Shown here in pieces: positions 23,701-36,084 of a stretch of DNA of 64,000 nt (positions are counted from its first letter, which is position 1; each line of letters starts with the position of its first letter). This DNA comes from Lepas anatifera (taxonomy: Eukaryota; Arthropoda; Thecostraca; Lepadidae): contig JAOTON010000332.1 of assembly GCA_034440635.1 (NCBI GenBank), positions 494,947-558,946 of the forward strand, in the 5' to 3' direction. The notes beneath the pieces are model-generated. The model searched no databases. It saw only the letters and a program-made list of their open reading frames with translations, and was not told the origin of the DNA. A program made the position numbers and the translations under genes.

Positions 23701-26700
23701 TCGGCACCAAGTCAAGCGGAACCTCAACAGCATCGGGCCGCTGTGAACTCACTGATGATGATGCGCGCAATGACGGCAGCGCTGAAACAGCACACATCTC
23801 GGTTGCTAGCAGTGACGAATTGTAACGGTAGACTCTAAAAATGCCTGTCTCACTGCAATGACTTTTTACAAGTATGTAGCATCTGACATTTACGTGATGA
23901 GAGAACTTGCCCTACAGAACAATTCTATACAAGACCACGTATAGGAGGCGCGCCTCTGCCTCCTCAGCCAGTCAGCGTCGGCTCTGACCTGTTCGTTGAG
24001 CGGTACGTCTCCCAGGAGGTAGGAGCGCAGGTCGGTCAGGTGCGCCACCGCCGCGCACCACCAGCGCACCAGATGCTTCAGCCACACCTGTCACAGCAGC
24101 TCACCCTCAACGGAAAGTACGGCACCGGGACCGGAGACAACACCGACACACCACCCACCACGGCATGTATTCAAACACTGAGGTCCATCGGATATGTTGC
24201 GGTATCAAGCTCAAGTGAAAATTTCCTGATTCTACCGTGGGTTGAGATGGGAAGAGGGGCTTGGAGGAGGAGGACCCCTTGATCTTGGGTCTCCCATTGG
24301 GTTAGTTAAGGGCTTGTATTACCGTGCCAATGATAACCCATCTGGGACACATCTTGGATCAAGAGGATCTCCAGCATTTGACCATTCAAAGTTTGAAAAA
24401 CGCGATTCAGAAACCTAACATTCCGAAATCAAACTTTAACTTCCATTAATCTTAAACATTTTGTAGTAATTCAGATGCAATGCCTACCCTCCACGTTGAT
24501 CGTCTTTACGTCTCAAGTGAAACAAAGCAGGTGATTCAGAAAACGATATGAGGCAGAACCACGTCATTCTCCAGTTCCAACAATGTGCAGTTGGCGCTGG
24601 TGCAGGGCAGCACCGTTCGGCAGGGAGGGCGCACCTTGGTGTGGCCCTGCTCCAGCAGAGCTGGGAGGAACACCTGCAGCAGCAGGATCTGTAGCGAGGG
24701 CTCCACCACCGGACCCTCGCTGCAACACAGGCACCACATCACCACCGTCAGCACAAGCACGCAGGTACTGAGCATAGCTTCCCGATCAAATTTCCTTGTG
24801 GAACAATTCCTCCTTTGCCTCTCCACACCTCTCTACATTTCCTGTCTACTAGATACTCGCCATTAGGCTAGGCAGACCTCGAGTTTTCACTTCCTCAAGG
24901 CACAGCATTGCGTCAAGAGACTGTTGGCCGCAGCTCAGTGCCGCCACTTTTCATGCAATGCTTCAATTTTTCAAAACACATTCATAAACTCAATACACAG
25001 GGAAAGACCACCATCACTCCCAACAATCACAACGTTCAATGGCTCTCAAAAACGACTCGCGTTACGACGAGTCCGCACTCACTTGACCAGCGAGACGTTG
25101 TAGGGGAGGAAGTTGGGCCAGCAGTGTTGTATTAGCCTGACCGGCAGCCACAACATCAGCAGCACGGTGGTGCCGAAGATGACGACAGACGCGATGAAGC
25201 GGCGAGTGTGGCGCAGCACCGGCAGGTGGATCATCTGACGTCATACATAACGACATCAAATAACAACAGCAGGGGAGCATCTGAGTTCGCGATTAAATCC
25301 CTGCCGAGTACGACGTTATAAAATGAGATCGAGTAAAACGCACGGTAGCAAGGCCAGAAAGACATGGGAATGGTGACACTACCACGATCCGATAGCTTTT
25401 GACGATCTTAACCTCCAGCTCGGAGAATCAAGGTCTCATTGAACAAACCGCTTACAATTCAGCCAGAAGGTGCTGAAATCACGGATCCAACTCCAGAACA
25501 CATTCAACACGGCCGTTACCTCTTGTATGGGGTTGAAGTCGGGGTCGTTGAGGTTTCTGAGGAACCAGAGCACTCCCGGCCGCAGCACCTCGCGCAGCAG
25601 CAGGATGAAGGAGGCGAAGTAGAAGACGTAGATCATGCCGACCAACCAGTGCAAGAACATGCAGGATCCGGGCGCCAGCTTGAAGGCCTTCTGTCGGTCC
25701 TGAGGTCGGACGGGGGGGGGTGGTGCGTTAGCGCCAGAACGGCGACAACAGAGTACAGGCCGGCCTCAAGGCAGCTCATCAACTAATAAAACTGCTCGAT
25801 AGGTTAAATGTTCTAAACCCTGGGAGACCACCATGGCTGATACCGTGGTATGTCTCCTAAAGATAGCCAACCAGAATTATTCATATCAAGTATTTTATGC
25901 AAAATATTAACGTTACTTTTCATGATTAACGACGCACTTCCGTATTTCTGAATACAATAAACTGAACGAGAGCATTTGTTCGGCTAACAACAATATCACC
26001 CCCAAAATCTCGATTGTCCCTATCCCTGGTGCGTTCCAGCCGTCGGGACCGATAGTAGCGGACCCTCCCCTGGTCCGTTACTGCTGTCCAGACCGACAGC
26101 GCCCCCGTACCTGGAGGCTGGTGTCGAGCAGCGTGAGGGAGCAGACGTCCAGCCACCAGCCGCAGACCAGCGGGAACACACCGATCTCCACCACGGCCAG
26201 CATCGACACCTTCACCACCACGTAGCACACTCCAAGCACGCGCTTCGCCCTGCCGCGCACGGACCGGCAGGTAGAGGATCCACAGGGGGAGTGGCACTGA
26301 TGACTAGGGGTTCACAACGCACGGCGCCGCCTCACTGAATCTCGTTCTTTGTCTAAGACCTCGCTGACGAGTGGTTTGTACGGTATGACTAGGACGCTTG
26401 TTAACAACTCATTCTTGCAGAGCGTGTCCCGTATTGTGAGCCCAATGGCTGACTCTGTTCGAAGTGGTTATAGGAATCGACTGAGGGCAACAGATAACAA
26501 GAATACATAGTAGGTGATCGTAGACTAACCTTAGATGGTCGTTATATAGTGTTGGAAAGGGTACTATTATACATCGGCTACCTGCAATGGTTTTCATCAC
26601 ACATGAGGCTGAAAAGTGGGGGGGGGTTAATAAAACTGTCCCTCACTTTAAAAAAATTAATGAACAAAATCACTGAGTGAACAAAATATACTCTAAATAC

Positions 26701-29700
26701 GAGCATGACACTAAAGTAGAAATTTAGTACCGTAACTATTCTATAGGCAGGACCGCAGAGGCACCTGTTCATGGAGAGGACTGAAGCGGCGGTGTGCAGC
26801 AGCACGAACATGAGACCGATGATGCAGTAGCCCACCAGGGTGGTCAGCAGGCCCTCGAAGTGGGAGGACATCACCATGTCCTGCACGCGGAACCCCATGA
26901 TGGCGAAGTGGCCGATGTGGTATGGACAGAACGCTGCGCGGGGGCGGGCTGGGTCAGCCATCATGATGACCGCAGCGTAATAACGGTGAGTGCACCGGAA
27001 CTTATAAATACGTCACCATCGGTGCTCACATTAACACGAATACATTCAAACGTGAGGTCTTGGAAAACTGCCATTACATTTTTCTATAAAAAAATTACAA
27101 AATCATATGCGTGAGCAGACATAATACAGGGTTTACGTCGAGCGATGGAACTATCCTGACTTCAGGGCGTTAGCGAATAGCGTAAACTCACTTGAAGAGT
27201 CATTATAAACTTACACAGGAGGGCCAACCGAACACAAGCACGAAAATGAAGGCTCGAGCATGAACAAGATGGCACACCGAACATGAGTATGAACAGAAGG
27301 CTCACCGAACACGAATATGAACAGGAGGTCTAACCGAACACGGGTATGAACAGGCGCACTCACCGAACACGAGTATGAAGAGGGTGTTGAGCGACACCAC
27401 CCAGAACACGTGTTCGAGGAAGACCAGCGAGCCGTCCAGACCCAGCAGCCGCTCCCAGGTCAGCTCCTCCGCCGCCCGGTCCCAGTCCATCGGGTTCCAG
27501 TTGTTCTCGTCGGCGCCCGCCGCCCGGTCGCCCTGCCAGAGGGCAGAGATGAGGGGCCAGGAACTCAGCATTAGTCGGGGTCTAGTCTCCCTGACAGGAG
27601 GAGGCAAGGGGTCAGGGACTCAGCAGCTGTCGGCGCTTGGTCTCCCTGACAGGAGGAGGTGAGGGGCCAGGAACTCAGCATTAGTCAGCGTTTGGTCTCC
27701 CTTACAGGAGGAGGCAAGAGGTCAGGGACTCCGCAGCCGTCAGCACCTGGTCTAGCTGACAGGAGGAGGCAAGGGGTTAGGGACTCCGCAGCCGTCAGCA
27801 CCTGGTCTCCCTGACAGGAGGAGGCAAGGGGTCAGGGACTCAGCAGCCGTCGGGACCTGGTCTCCCTGACAGGAGGAGAAGACAAGGGGTCAGGGACTCA
27901 GCAGCCGTCGGGACCTGGTCTCCCTGACAGGAGGAGAAGACAAGGGGCCAGGGACTCAGCAGCCGTCGGGACCTGGTCTCCCTGACAGGAGGAGAAGACA
28001 AGGGGTCCTGGACGTAAGAAGTCATCGGTGCTAGTCGCAGTCGCCCGAACGGAAGGAAAGGCTCGCACTCCTGTCGCTATTTTTCCGGCCAAGTCTGTCG
28101 GAAAGGAGATAAAAAGGACAGTGGGACGAGGGGTTTTACAACATTTGGTCGATACATTTCGACACAGTAAAATGCATCACAGCAAACGAAGATTTAACAA
28201 CACGATGTAATAAAATAAAGCGTAATTAGAGAAATATAATAAAAAGAATCCCTCAAATTTGTGACACAAGTCCATACCCTTAGCACAGACCAAACATTGC
28301 ACGTATTCCATGAGTTCATGCATGCGACAATGCGCGAAAATATGAAAAAAACATGGATAACACAACTAAGATTGGAACAGGTCAAGTTTCTGCAGTTTTC
28401 ACCTCCTTCACACTCCTCCCTACCGCGAGACGCAGCAGACGGGTCAGCCTCACCTGGAACACGTCCCAGTTGGCGGCGCCACCTGCGTCTTCGCCTCCCA
28501 CAGGCACGCCGTTCTCGTCCTCGGCAGGCAGCTCGCCCTCCTCCTGCTCAGGGGCGTCCGCCGGGCCGCCGTCCCGCTCCCCCTCCTCCTGGTGGAGGAC
28601 AGAAGGGCGTTGTGTGCATTCGCGTGGTACTATGTCAGCTTATGTCTTTGCAATACTTAGTACGCGTCAAAAATGACTAAAGCTGCACCTCCAATCGGCA
28701 TCCGGCGTATCATCACACAAAAAACAGCTTTCTTAGTAGACCCATTTCTTTCCCACCAATTTGACCTTATCTTCCTTTGCATATGTCGAGATGAGTTGTG
28801 CCCAAAACGCGCTTTCATTCTTATATCTGGGTGGTAGGGGCATACCTTTTTACTTAACACACCTCATGGCTTTATAGCGTTATAAGACAAATGTCCCCGG
28901 AGACGGTCCTTAAAAAGCAGCCAGTCTACAGCAGCACAGCGAATATCGCTGGCGCGTACAGCCCAGAGTTGGGCCATACCTCGGCGGCGGGCAGTTCCGG
29001 GTCCAGCCAGTCGGGTCCGCCACCGTGCAGGATCTGCTCCCGCAGCCAGACCAGGCTGATGAAGGCGCACAGGGTACAGGTGACCACCAGACAGCCCTGC
29101 AGACTGTCGCTCAGAATGTTCTCCCTGGAGGCAGGGCAGCAGACATTGTAACGGCCGGAAGCTGGCCTGCATACGGATATTCTCTCAATAGAGACGGCTG
29201 CGTTACCAGAACCGGACAAACCGAATGTTCAGTGTTGACGTCTGGTAGATGCAGCTTTGCAATGAGATGAATATACTCCTTATAAAATCGGGCGTGGGAA
29301 GGAGGGGTGGGCGTAAAATTTTGCTCCTTCTCATGGAGTCATTGGGAAATATCTATCTTCAGATTCAAATTACAATGTAAAAAACTACCGTTATAGCGCA
29401 TCATCACAAACATGAACAAAATATCAATCAACAATAAAACAATAGATCAAACCTGTCAATAGATGTCAAACCTGTGAAGAATAAAACAACTTCGACGCCG
29501 GTCACCATTCATCCGGTACTCACGAGGACAGCATGTCCAGCGGCAGGCTGAGGATGGAGTTGACGGAGCCGGCGAAGAGACACCGGTAGATCCTGCAGGC
29601 GGTGAGGGGCACGATTCCGAGCCAGGCGAAGGCCACTAGGGTGTAGTGGAACCAGAACCGGACGGCGCGCGCCACACTTCCCAACAGGCCCGACAGGATG

Positions 29701-31004
29701 TCTCCCAGCGGCAGCCGCTTCGGCATGTCCGGCGAGTAGACTGCGGCAGAGGGCGGGGCAGTTTGTACACAGGTGGAAGTCGACGCAGATAAAACACACA
29801 CGGACAGCCAGTAAACGTGTTGTCAACTTATAATCATGCTCCTCGCCTCAGCACTCCGAAATCTACGAACGCGTTCAGGTTTAATCCTGATCGAAACCAC
29901 CGCAAATGTCCTGTCTATATGTTCTCTGCTATGTGGTTTCCAATTTTCTCGCAATTGTTTCGTGAAGAATACGACAAATATAAAAGAATAATTGAATCAA
30001 CGAACATAAGTTAAAACCAGAAAACGAGTAAGAATGATGCTGGAAGGAGCTGTCCTTAACCAGCGGTATATTCCTGCAAAGCCCCAAACCATTGAAATAG
30101 CTTACAGGACATGGAACAGCATACTAGCTCAACTGCTCGCATGTCATAAACCACTCCGTCTTCTTTAAAACAGCAACATCTCTTTGTCAATGCCAGGTCT
30201 GGCAGTCGGCATGACTTACTGGGCTGGAATGAGAAGCGATGATTACACAGTTCGCAGTACTCTTTCCGGCTGTAGCGCAGCCACTGAATCAAGCATTCCT
30301 GGTGGATGTACTTGATGCTGCCCGTGCAGATGCAAGGGTAGAAGAGCGGCCGCTCGTGGCTTCCCTCCGACCGGCATACCCGACATATGTCTGTAAACAC
30401 AAAACAGAATACAAGTAGTTTTTCTTACTTCGTTCGTCATCGGCTTCTGAAATCGGCGTCATAATACCAACTCAAAATTAATTGGATATGATTTGGATAT
30501 GTGATATAGAATTTATCTTTATTTATCACGAAAATTTCCAGCTTTGATTTATTAACCACAAAACGATTCCGTAGACTTCAGAACACCTTGCACATGACGA
30601 TTGAATCCCGCCCTGACAATGCCTCCCCAAGGAGAGAAATCACACAGGTTAAACCTGGGTTATTTAGGTATATGGGTTTGGTAGTGTTCTTAAATGCACC
30701 AGCACAGCTATTGGAGACACCATCATTTCAATCCTAGTAAAATTTAGTTATTGTAAGCACACTACAGTGGGAGAAAAGACATGCTTTTAGGACACATCTA
30801 AACTCATACTATTTCAGGGAAAATAATATGAAAGATTATCCTACCCACTTCATGACTAAAATATGATCGTCAGAATGATGATAGCATTTACTTGAAGACC
30901 AGAGACTAAGGGAGACCAAGGGCTAAGACTCAACTACCAATCCAATTGAAGGCATCACCACGAAACACCTAGGGTGACTCACCTTGTTGTGACTCGTCAT
31001 CCAT
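17765..31004 (-). CDS. MARCHF6: E3 ubiquitin-protein ligase MARCHF6 (TEB4/Doa10), complete
   Basis: ER-membrane RING-CH ligase for ER-associated degradation. Eighteen exons agree in phase: 31004-30983, 30390-30220, 29740-29524, 29124-28980, 28588-28454, 27532-27364, 26933-26765, 26249-26111, 25699-25520, 25234-25083, 24719-24635, 24087-23989, 23593-23390, 22631-22245, 20545-20456, 19089-18957, 18633-18498, 18032-17765. Residues 10-56 hold the C4HC3 RING (Cys10, 13, 27, 29, His37, Cys40, 53, 56). The Doa10-type conserved TD region spans about 343-450 (EIGVFPLVCGWWLD, FLRNLNDPDFNP), with many hydrophobic segments, and the C-terminal element LYEHIKNDKYLVGRRLVNY is present. Literal reading gives 966 codons ending in an Arg/Pro tail. 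One base seems missing near 18000-18004: the neighbouring frame gives a RPAARGASPP tail with a stop at 17895-17897 and about 924 residues, close to the human 910. Three junction minisatellites lie in its introns. The gene is certain; the tail is not. Confidence 0.95.
19090..20120 (-). repeat. Minisatellite of MARCHF6 exon 16 acceptor plus the exon's first about 39 bases
   Basis: About nine further copies (80-110 bp unit) lie upstream of the true exon, at about 19172, 19280, 19380, 19462, 19560, 19660, 19765, 19935 and 20025, plus a decayed one near 20155. On the minus strand each reads CTGTGCTCTGTTCCAG, then GTGTATATGAACGGGCT and AACCTGCAGCTG, encoding VYMNGL-NLQL. Between them is TGTGTCTCTGTGT-type pyrimidine-rich sequence. 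Each copy is thus a plausible 3' splice site with a partial exon. Only the copy nearest the exon body continues into the conserved HLALPLVIMIGLALAVPYAL. Confidence 0.9.
20583..20700. repeat. Short duplication next to MARCHF6 exon 15 acceptor
   Basis: Two copies of a unit of about 63 bp (CAGCCGTG-TTGCTA, then CAGGCTGTACTCTCACC or CAGAGACTGTACTCTCACC) lie just upstream, on the gene strand, of the exon that starts at 20545. No acceptor is duplicated here. Confidence 0.6.
20730..21856 (+). mobile_element. Decayed insertion with RNase H-like remnant, flanked by a 13-bp duplication
   Basis: The direct repeat AGGTGGGATATAT at 20717-20729 and 21857-21869 brackets 1127 bp of very GC-rich sequence inside MARCHF6 intron 14. 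In the + direction it reads WIWSDGSAVGG near 21079-21111, a DG-S/A RNase H-like motif. Further on, WVP, CGLGTN, ERADTLARG and ASGLPSECQ (21385-21465) are split over two frames, the usual C-terminal RNase H block of retrotransposons. The frames are broken by indels, so it is a pseudogene. There is no poly(A) or simple tail before the right repeat, so the class is unsure. Confidence 0.5.
22903..23389 (-). repeat. 47-bp minisatellite multiplying the MARCHF6 exon 13 donor
   Basis: Ten extra copies plus the real junction repeat every 47 bp. On the gene strand each copy begins GG, then GTGAGTGGGCGCCTGGGGGT, followed by CGGGCGATTGGGAACTGGGA. The true exon ends LRR-type CTGCGG at 23390. Seven or more copies keep a perfect GTGAGT donor hexamer. 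The array runs from the junction into intron 13. Confidence 0.95.
27200..27363 (-). repeat. About 30-bp minisatellite multiplying the MARCHF6 exon 6 donor
   Basis: On the gene strand the true exon ends ATACTCGTGTTCG followed by GTGAGTGCGCC. Behind it lie four more copies of the same exon end with GT after it (GTTAGACC, GTGAGCC, GTGTGCC, GTTGGCC), and one copy lost its junction. Each full copy still encodes the exon's closing ILVFG. Confidence 0.8.
27545..28020 (-). repeat. 55-58 bp minisatellite resembling the MARCHF6 exon 6 acceptor
   Basis: Eight copies lie directly upstream (gene strand) of exon 6. Each contains CCTTGCCTCCTCCTGTCAG followed by GGAGACCAGG. The true junction reads CATCTCTGCCCTCTGGCAG followed by GGCGACCGGG, so copies and real site share the pyrimidine tract, the CAG and about ten exon bases with few differences. 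All eight copies end in a good-looking acceptor. Confidence 0.85.
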
Positions 31005-33799
31005 TATGAATAAGGCAGACTAGTAGCAGGTTTATCTGTTAAGATATGTCCCAGACTTCGCCCTTCACATTTACCGGCCCTGAAAAGACGCCAAATGTCA
31101 ACACGATAACTAAAATACGTCGCAGCGCTCTTTGAATGGTTATCTAACAGAAAAATAGCGTATGTGCGTACACTAGACACTTACCCAATAAACTCAATAC
31201 CACACAAATATCTATATTTATTAGGAGTTTGCTTATGGGTGGCTGAGTGAATGAGTGAGTGAGTGAGTGAGTGAGTGAGTGAGTGAGTGAGTGAGTGAGT
31301 GAGTAAGTAAGTAAGTGAGTAAGTAAGTAAGTAAGTGAGTGAGTAAGTGAGCAAGCAAACGATCGTTTGATTGAGAGATTTTGGGGCTGTACTGAGCTCA
31401 TGTGAGTTTACCTATCTTTGTAGGAATTGCATCATACAAATGAGTAGCCAGGTAGTCTTATATAACTTGGATCAGGCTTTCTATCTATTCTTGTGCAATG
31501 AATTCACTTTCCTACAGCAGCATACATCATTGCAAGTAAAACCAGTCTTCAAAAAATAGAAATGAGAAAATGATCCAAATTTACAACCACACACTGAGTA
31601 AAACACTTCTATTAACCAACAAGCATGTAAGATGTGAGGAAAAGGCTACCAAGCTTGAACTTTACCAAAACATCTTTCTTCAACCTTACATCTGCTTTTA
31701 GCTAGTCATGCCAAACCAGTGATAGGCAAAACACAATAGCTTTAAATTTAATTTCAAATGGCAGACTCTATGGCCTCCAGTAATATCTGTCTCTATAAAT
31801 ATAAGAATACAGTGGAACAGCCACAGCCCAGGGGGCCAATGGGCAATAGCCCTACCTTTGGTTGATCTTTCCCATGTATAGTAAAGAAAGATATGGTATA
31901 AATGAATGTTATATTAATACCCAAGCCAGATTGAAGCCAGAGCATCAACACTGGTGGAGATAAAACGCATGGTTGCTTTGCTCCATCTGGTTCACAGAGT
32001 CATACTGTTAACATTTCTAAGCTGTTCCTGTCATAACAATTACATAAATATGTACTAGTTGCATACCTACTCTTCTGCTAAAATCAAGCCACTTGCAGCA
32101 CATACCTTTTTTGGGCCTCACCAGTGAAATTTAAATCAAAATCAAATGGTAGGTGAGGTGCAAGAGATGCCCAGCTATCTATTGTGGGTCAAAATTTGGT
32201 GTATCTTCTTCCCTAAGTATCACTCACATAGACAATCAGATGTCCTGCCCTTAACCAGAGCTGGGACTAGACAAGTGTGCAAGTTTTGACTGATGCCTTT
32301 GGTATGATTACATAATTAGGTAGGTATTTTTAATAGGGGAATCAAGTAATGGTAACAGTATTAGCTATGCAAGGACAAAAACAGAGTTTTAAGTAGATTT
32401 TAAGCATGGGGAGGGACATAACAGCCCTCCTCAGCTTCTATCACTGCTGGCTACCGAGGGCTGAAGGTAGCTTCAAAGGAATCCTGGAGACAGCACTATA
32501 AAGAAATCAATGAGTAATCAACTGTGAAACATGTTACAGAAAAAAACAAATGAATTTCTAGAAAATGACCAGCTTTACACTAGAATCCACCACTAAATAT
32601 CCCTCAAAATACAAAATAGAACAATTTATGTTATAGGAACCTTTATAATTATTCTGCACCACAAGGAGCACATTGACATTGTCTCTACTAGAGTGATTAA
32701 ACAACCATTCATGGTGGTTGGCACAAGGATTTTGGGCAAAACTGATATTTGTCCTGGCCTTTTGTTGCACACTAGTCCAAGACACCTGTCATAGGTAATC
32801 TATTATTATTCATATAGTACGGTAGCTTAGTAGGCAATCATGTATTAGATGTATTAGACATGTGTAAACTTAAGCACAAGAGCAACACAAACATGTGAAT
32901 ATGCTATGCTATGCTAAAAAATACAAAACTGATAGAGTTTCCAGTCAAAATGCATCTTAAAGCCATAATTCTGATTTAAGGGTACTGGTCCATGAAACAT
33001 AGTTTTTACAATGGAAATGATTACTCTTTTAAGTGTGTGTCCCAAATTCATAATGGATAATGAACTGAGAAAGCATCTTTGTAGACCATGTCAAGACACC
33101 ACTAATGGTACCTTCATCCCATATCACACAAAACTTTCTATATTCAACTTCTGCACACTATAAAGTTCAAAATCCTGGAGCGTGCGGTGCTCAAATTTCA
33201 AATCGTTCATTCAAATACCTTACTCCCATACCTTTCCTTCATTCATGTGTGGCACTTGTACTGCCTTTTTTCGCTGCACGGTCCTAGTGTGTGTGTGTAT
33301 GTGTGAAATACATGTATGGTTCCAAATAAAGGCCACTATGTCTGGATTTGAAACCATGAAGGAATCCCTTTCCATCTGGAAACACATCACACTACATATG
33401 CTTTAAAATGGCATGACTTTTGCACAGTTACATGCTGCAAGCAGCCACCTTAGCTAAGTTTAATACTTAGATGCGACTCAAGTTAACCCAGAGTAGTAAT
33501 AAAAGTGGGAATATTTTGTTTCAAGCAACTTGAACTGAAGGTAGAAATAAAAGTGGTTTCCTAATTTTCAGACCTGTTGTGTCCATTAAGTCTTTTATAG
33601 AATTTCTACCAAATGGTCTATAACATCGAAGTGGAATTGAATGAAAAACTGAAGCACAAGGGATGCCCTGCCATGGGCGAAGACTGAACGAAATGGTAAC
33701 TCTGCCTTTGAGAAGAATAACAATTAGGGACCAATGTTGCAGACCTGTCAAAATTGATCCAGTCAACACTACACTTTAGCAAAATAACTACTTGCTTAC
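31005..33799. other. Probable first intron and 5' UTR of MARCHF6, no coding sequence seen
   Basis: Apart from the GAGT microsatellite, the sequence is AT-rich without a recognisable frame. On the minus strand the start codon at 31004 follows a possible acceptor (CTGCTACTAG, about 31020), and a good donor, GAG then GTAAGC, sits at 33799-33794. Together these suggest a non-coding first exon ending at 33800 and an intron of about 2.8 kb. Confidence 0.4.
31240..31352. repeat. (GAGT)n microsatellite
   Basis: About 28 tandem GAGT/AAGT tetramers, with GTAA variants in the second half. It lies some 240 bp upstream of the MARCHF6 start codon, probably in the first intron of that gene. Confidence 0.9.
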
Positions 33800-34189
33800 C
33801 TCCCTATTGAGGTCAGGGGCACTGCGTCACGCGTCAAATCCGCATATTGAAATATCTTCACGTCAGCAACGCAAAGGATTATACATTTAACCACGAGTAG
33901 GTAATAACTCTTCTCTAAACTACACCAAATTTCGAACGAATTTTCATCTATTCCTCGGTGATAGCCCCTGAGATACCACGCACGTCCCGCCGCCCACGAA
34001 CAACAAGCAGATTGCAAAGGCAAATGCGCAAGCAAGCAAAGTGTGATGATGGGGGATAAGAACAAGTAGGTGGTGGTTGTTTATGAACCGAAGCCTTCCG
34101 GGGAGGGCACGCAAAAGTGAGTAGAGCTGCAGAAACAGTAGAAACTGGTCTGTCAACGACATGAGCGATATCGTCAGCTGATAAGAAGA

Positions 34190-34697
34190 GAAAGTGTCAT
34201 ATGCTTTATTTTTTAGCTTTTTATATTTTTTCCATCAATTATTTTCCCCAGGCTTCTATATCTTGCAAGAAGAAGTTTTTGGTGCATCCTCTTTATTTCC
34301 TTACTGCCCCAGAAATGTGTTTTGTTTGTACATATCCAATTTGTCAAAATGTATTTTAACTAAGACAAAAATTAAGAAAAATAATCTAACAATGTTTTAC
34401 TCCCTTTAAGGCCATTCTGTAGACAAAATTTAAATTTTATGCATTTTACAAACATTTAATACCTTATTTATATTCAGTTTCTTCATTCCAACATTAATCA
34501 GCTGTACAGTAGTGGTTTATAAGAATACTGTTTCAGGTATGGTTCTAATGGGCCCACCTTGGTGTTTTAGCCGCCGTCCGCGCCGCTCCTTTCACATTGG
34601 AGTAAGGGTGACGTGTTCGCTGTTTTTGTGATTTGCCAATGAATTAGGCGCTACTGTAGAAGAATTAGGAAATATATCATCTCAGTTTATTCCGTGG
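34190..34697. promoter_or_regulatory. Possible shared promoter region of MARCHF6 and AP1G1
   Basis: Head-to-head genes meet here. A minus-strand non-coding exon seems to end at 33800 (donor GTAAGC). A plus-strand one seems to end at 34697, with GC-rich sequence at 34560-34610 (GCCGCCGTCCGCGCC) and a donor GTAAGTCC at 34698. The next acceptor on the plus strand that fits is GCTCAG just before the AP1G1 ATG. The interval between, about 34190-34560, is the natural place for a bidirectional promoter. No TATA box stands out. All of this is inferred from splice-site quality and position. Confidence 0.3.
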
Positions 34698-35331
34698 GTA
34701 AGTCCTTACTTGTTAAATTGGTAGGAGTTTTAAGGAAAACTGCTGTGGCTATTTCTCAGGCGTTTATAGCGCACCTGACATCTTCTTAGGATGCCTCTAT
34801 TTATGAGGCTTTGGTTAGGGAATGGGTAGCGGAAAATGCCACAGGCCCTGTTTGACAAGCAAGCCACAATTTTATGCCAATCTTTTCATTGAAATATACA
34901 AAATTATTGGATATAGTGGGTTCAGTACCCAGAAACTGAAGGTACCTGTCTTCTGGTGGAAGAGTCATACCTATTTATGATTTATTTACAAATTAAAGGA
35001 AATCTGACACCTTGATGTAATTCTAGCTGTGCTGATTCTAGGGGCAATCTCTGTAAAAATAATAGTCTTGGCCATATTTCTGTAAAAACAGGTAATGGTA
35101 ATATTTTGCTATTCCTCTGTTGGGACTAAAAAGGGCCCAAATCAGTGGGGGAAACTGTGGTCAGAGTTCCCAAGAATGACTACGTTCCCAACAATGGGAA
35201 CAATGACCCATATTTGGAAACACATTTGCCATCATAGATTCAAACTGGAATTTCAGACAGCTTGAAACAAATAAAGGTGTATATCTACCAAATTATTTCA
35301 ATATGTCAGTTTTCCGGAAAAACATGGCGGC

Positions 35332-35541
35332 CATAGGCGGATCCAGGGGGCAAGGTGGGCACGTGCCCCATAGGCGGATCCAGGGGGCAAAGGGAGTTTG
35401 TGCCCCCCCATCGACCCTCTGTGCTCCCTGAAATGGTCACGGGCCCCCCTGAAATGCTGCTTTCCACCCCCCTAGGATGCAAAAATCGGCTCCCACTGAT
35501 CGGAAGGCATTCCCCGATCAGAAATCCTGGATCTGCCTATG
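35332..35541. mobile_element. Inverted-repeat MITE (CATAGGCGGATCCAG family), copy 1
   Basis: It starts CATAGGCGGATCCAGG and ends CCTGGATCTGCCTATG, the near-exact complement. The start is doubled (35332 and 35369). Inside are GC-rich runs with TGAAATGGTCACGG. The copy is nested in the 35143-36786 element. Confidence 0.7.
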
Positions 35542-35608
35542 ATAGTGGCCCAAGGATAAAGGCCTACCCCTACCCTGCAAGAAGCAGGCTCAAAGGAGTA
35601 GAAGGAGG

Positions 35609-36084
35609 CATAGGCGGATTCAAGTTTTTTTTTCGAAAGGGGGCGTCATCTGAGCAGGGGGTGCCAAATTCTATCATAGGGTGGCTGATTCTCACATCCA
35701 GGACTTCTTTGGGGGGGGCTAGGGGCTCAAGCGTCTCCCGCCATAGCCTTCGATCAGTCTCCGCGTATGTTTAACTACATGCACTCTGATATCTTGAGGG
35801 GGAGCTTGAGACCTTAGGGAACCCCTATTAGGTGGGGGCAAAATCTTATCGGATATTCACATCCTGGGGGGGGGTGGTGGGAAGTGACATATCAGGGGGC
35901 GCCATCAACCTCTCAGGGGGCGCCGTGACCATTTCAGGGGCGCTGTGACCATTTCAGGGGCGCCGTGACCATTTCAAGGGGCGCCGAGGGTTGATCAGGG
36001 GGTCGCCGAGGGTCGATGGGGGAGGGGCGCCGAGGGTCGATCGGGGGAAACGTGACCCTCTTTCTCCACCTGGATCTGCCTATG
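35609..36084. mobile_element. Inverted-repeat MITE (CATAGGCGGATCCAG family), copy 2, in opposite internal orientation
   Basis: Ends are CATAGGCGGATTCAAG and CTGGATCTGCCTATG. Relative to copy 1 the interior reads on the other strand, with three tandem GGCGCC-TGAAATGGTCAC units near 35900-35980 and repeated GCCGAGGGTCGAT. It is also nested within 35143-36786. Confidence 0.65.
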
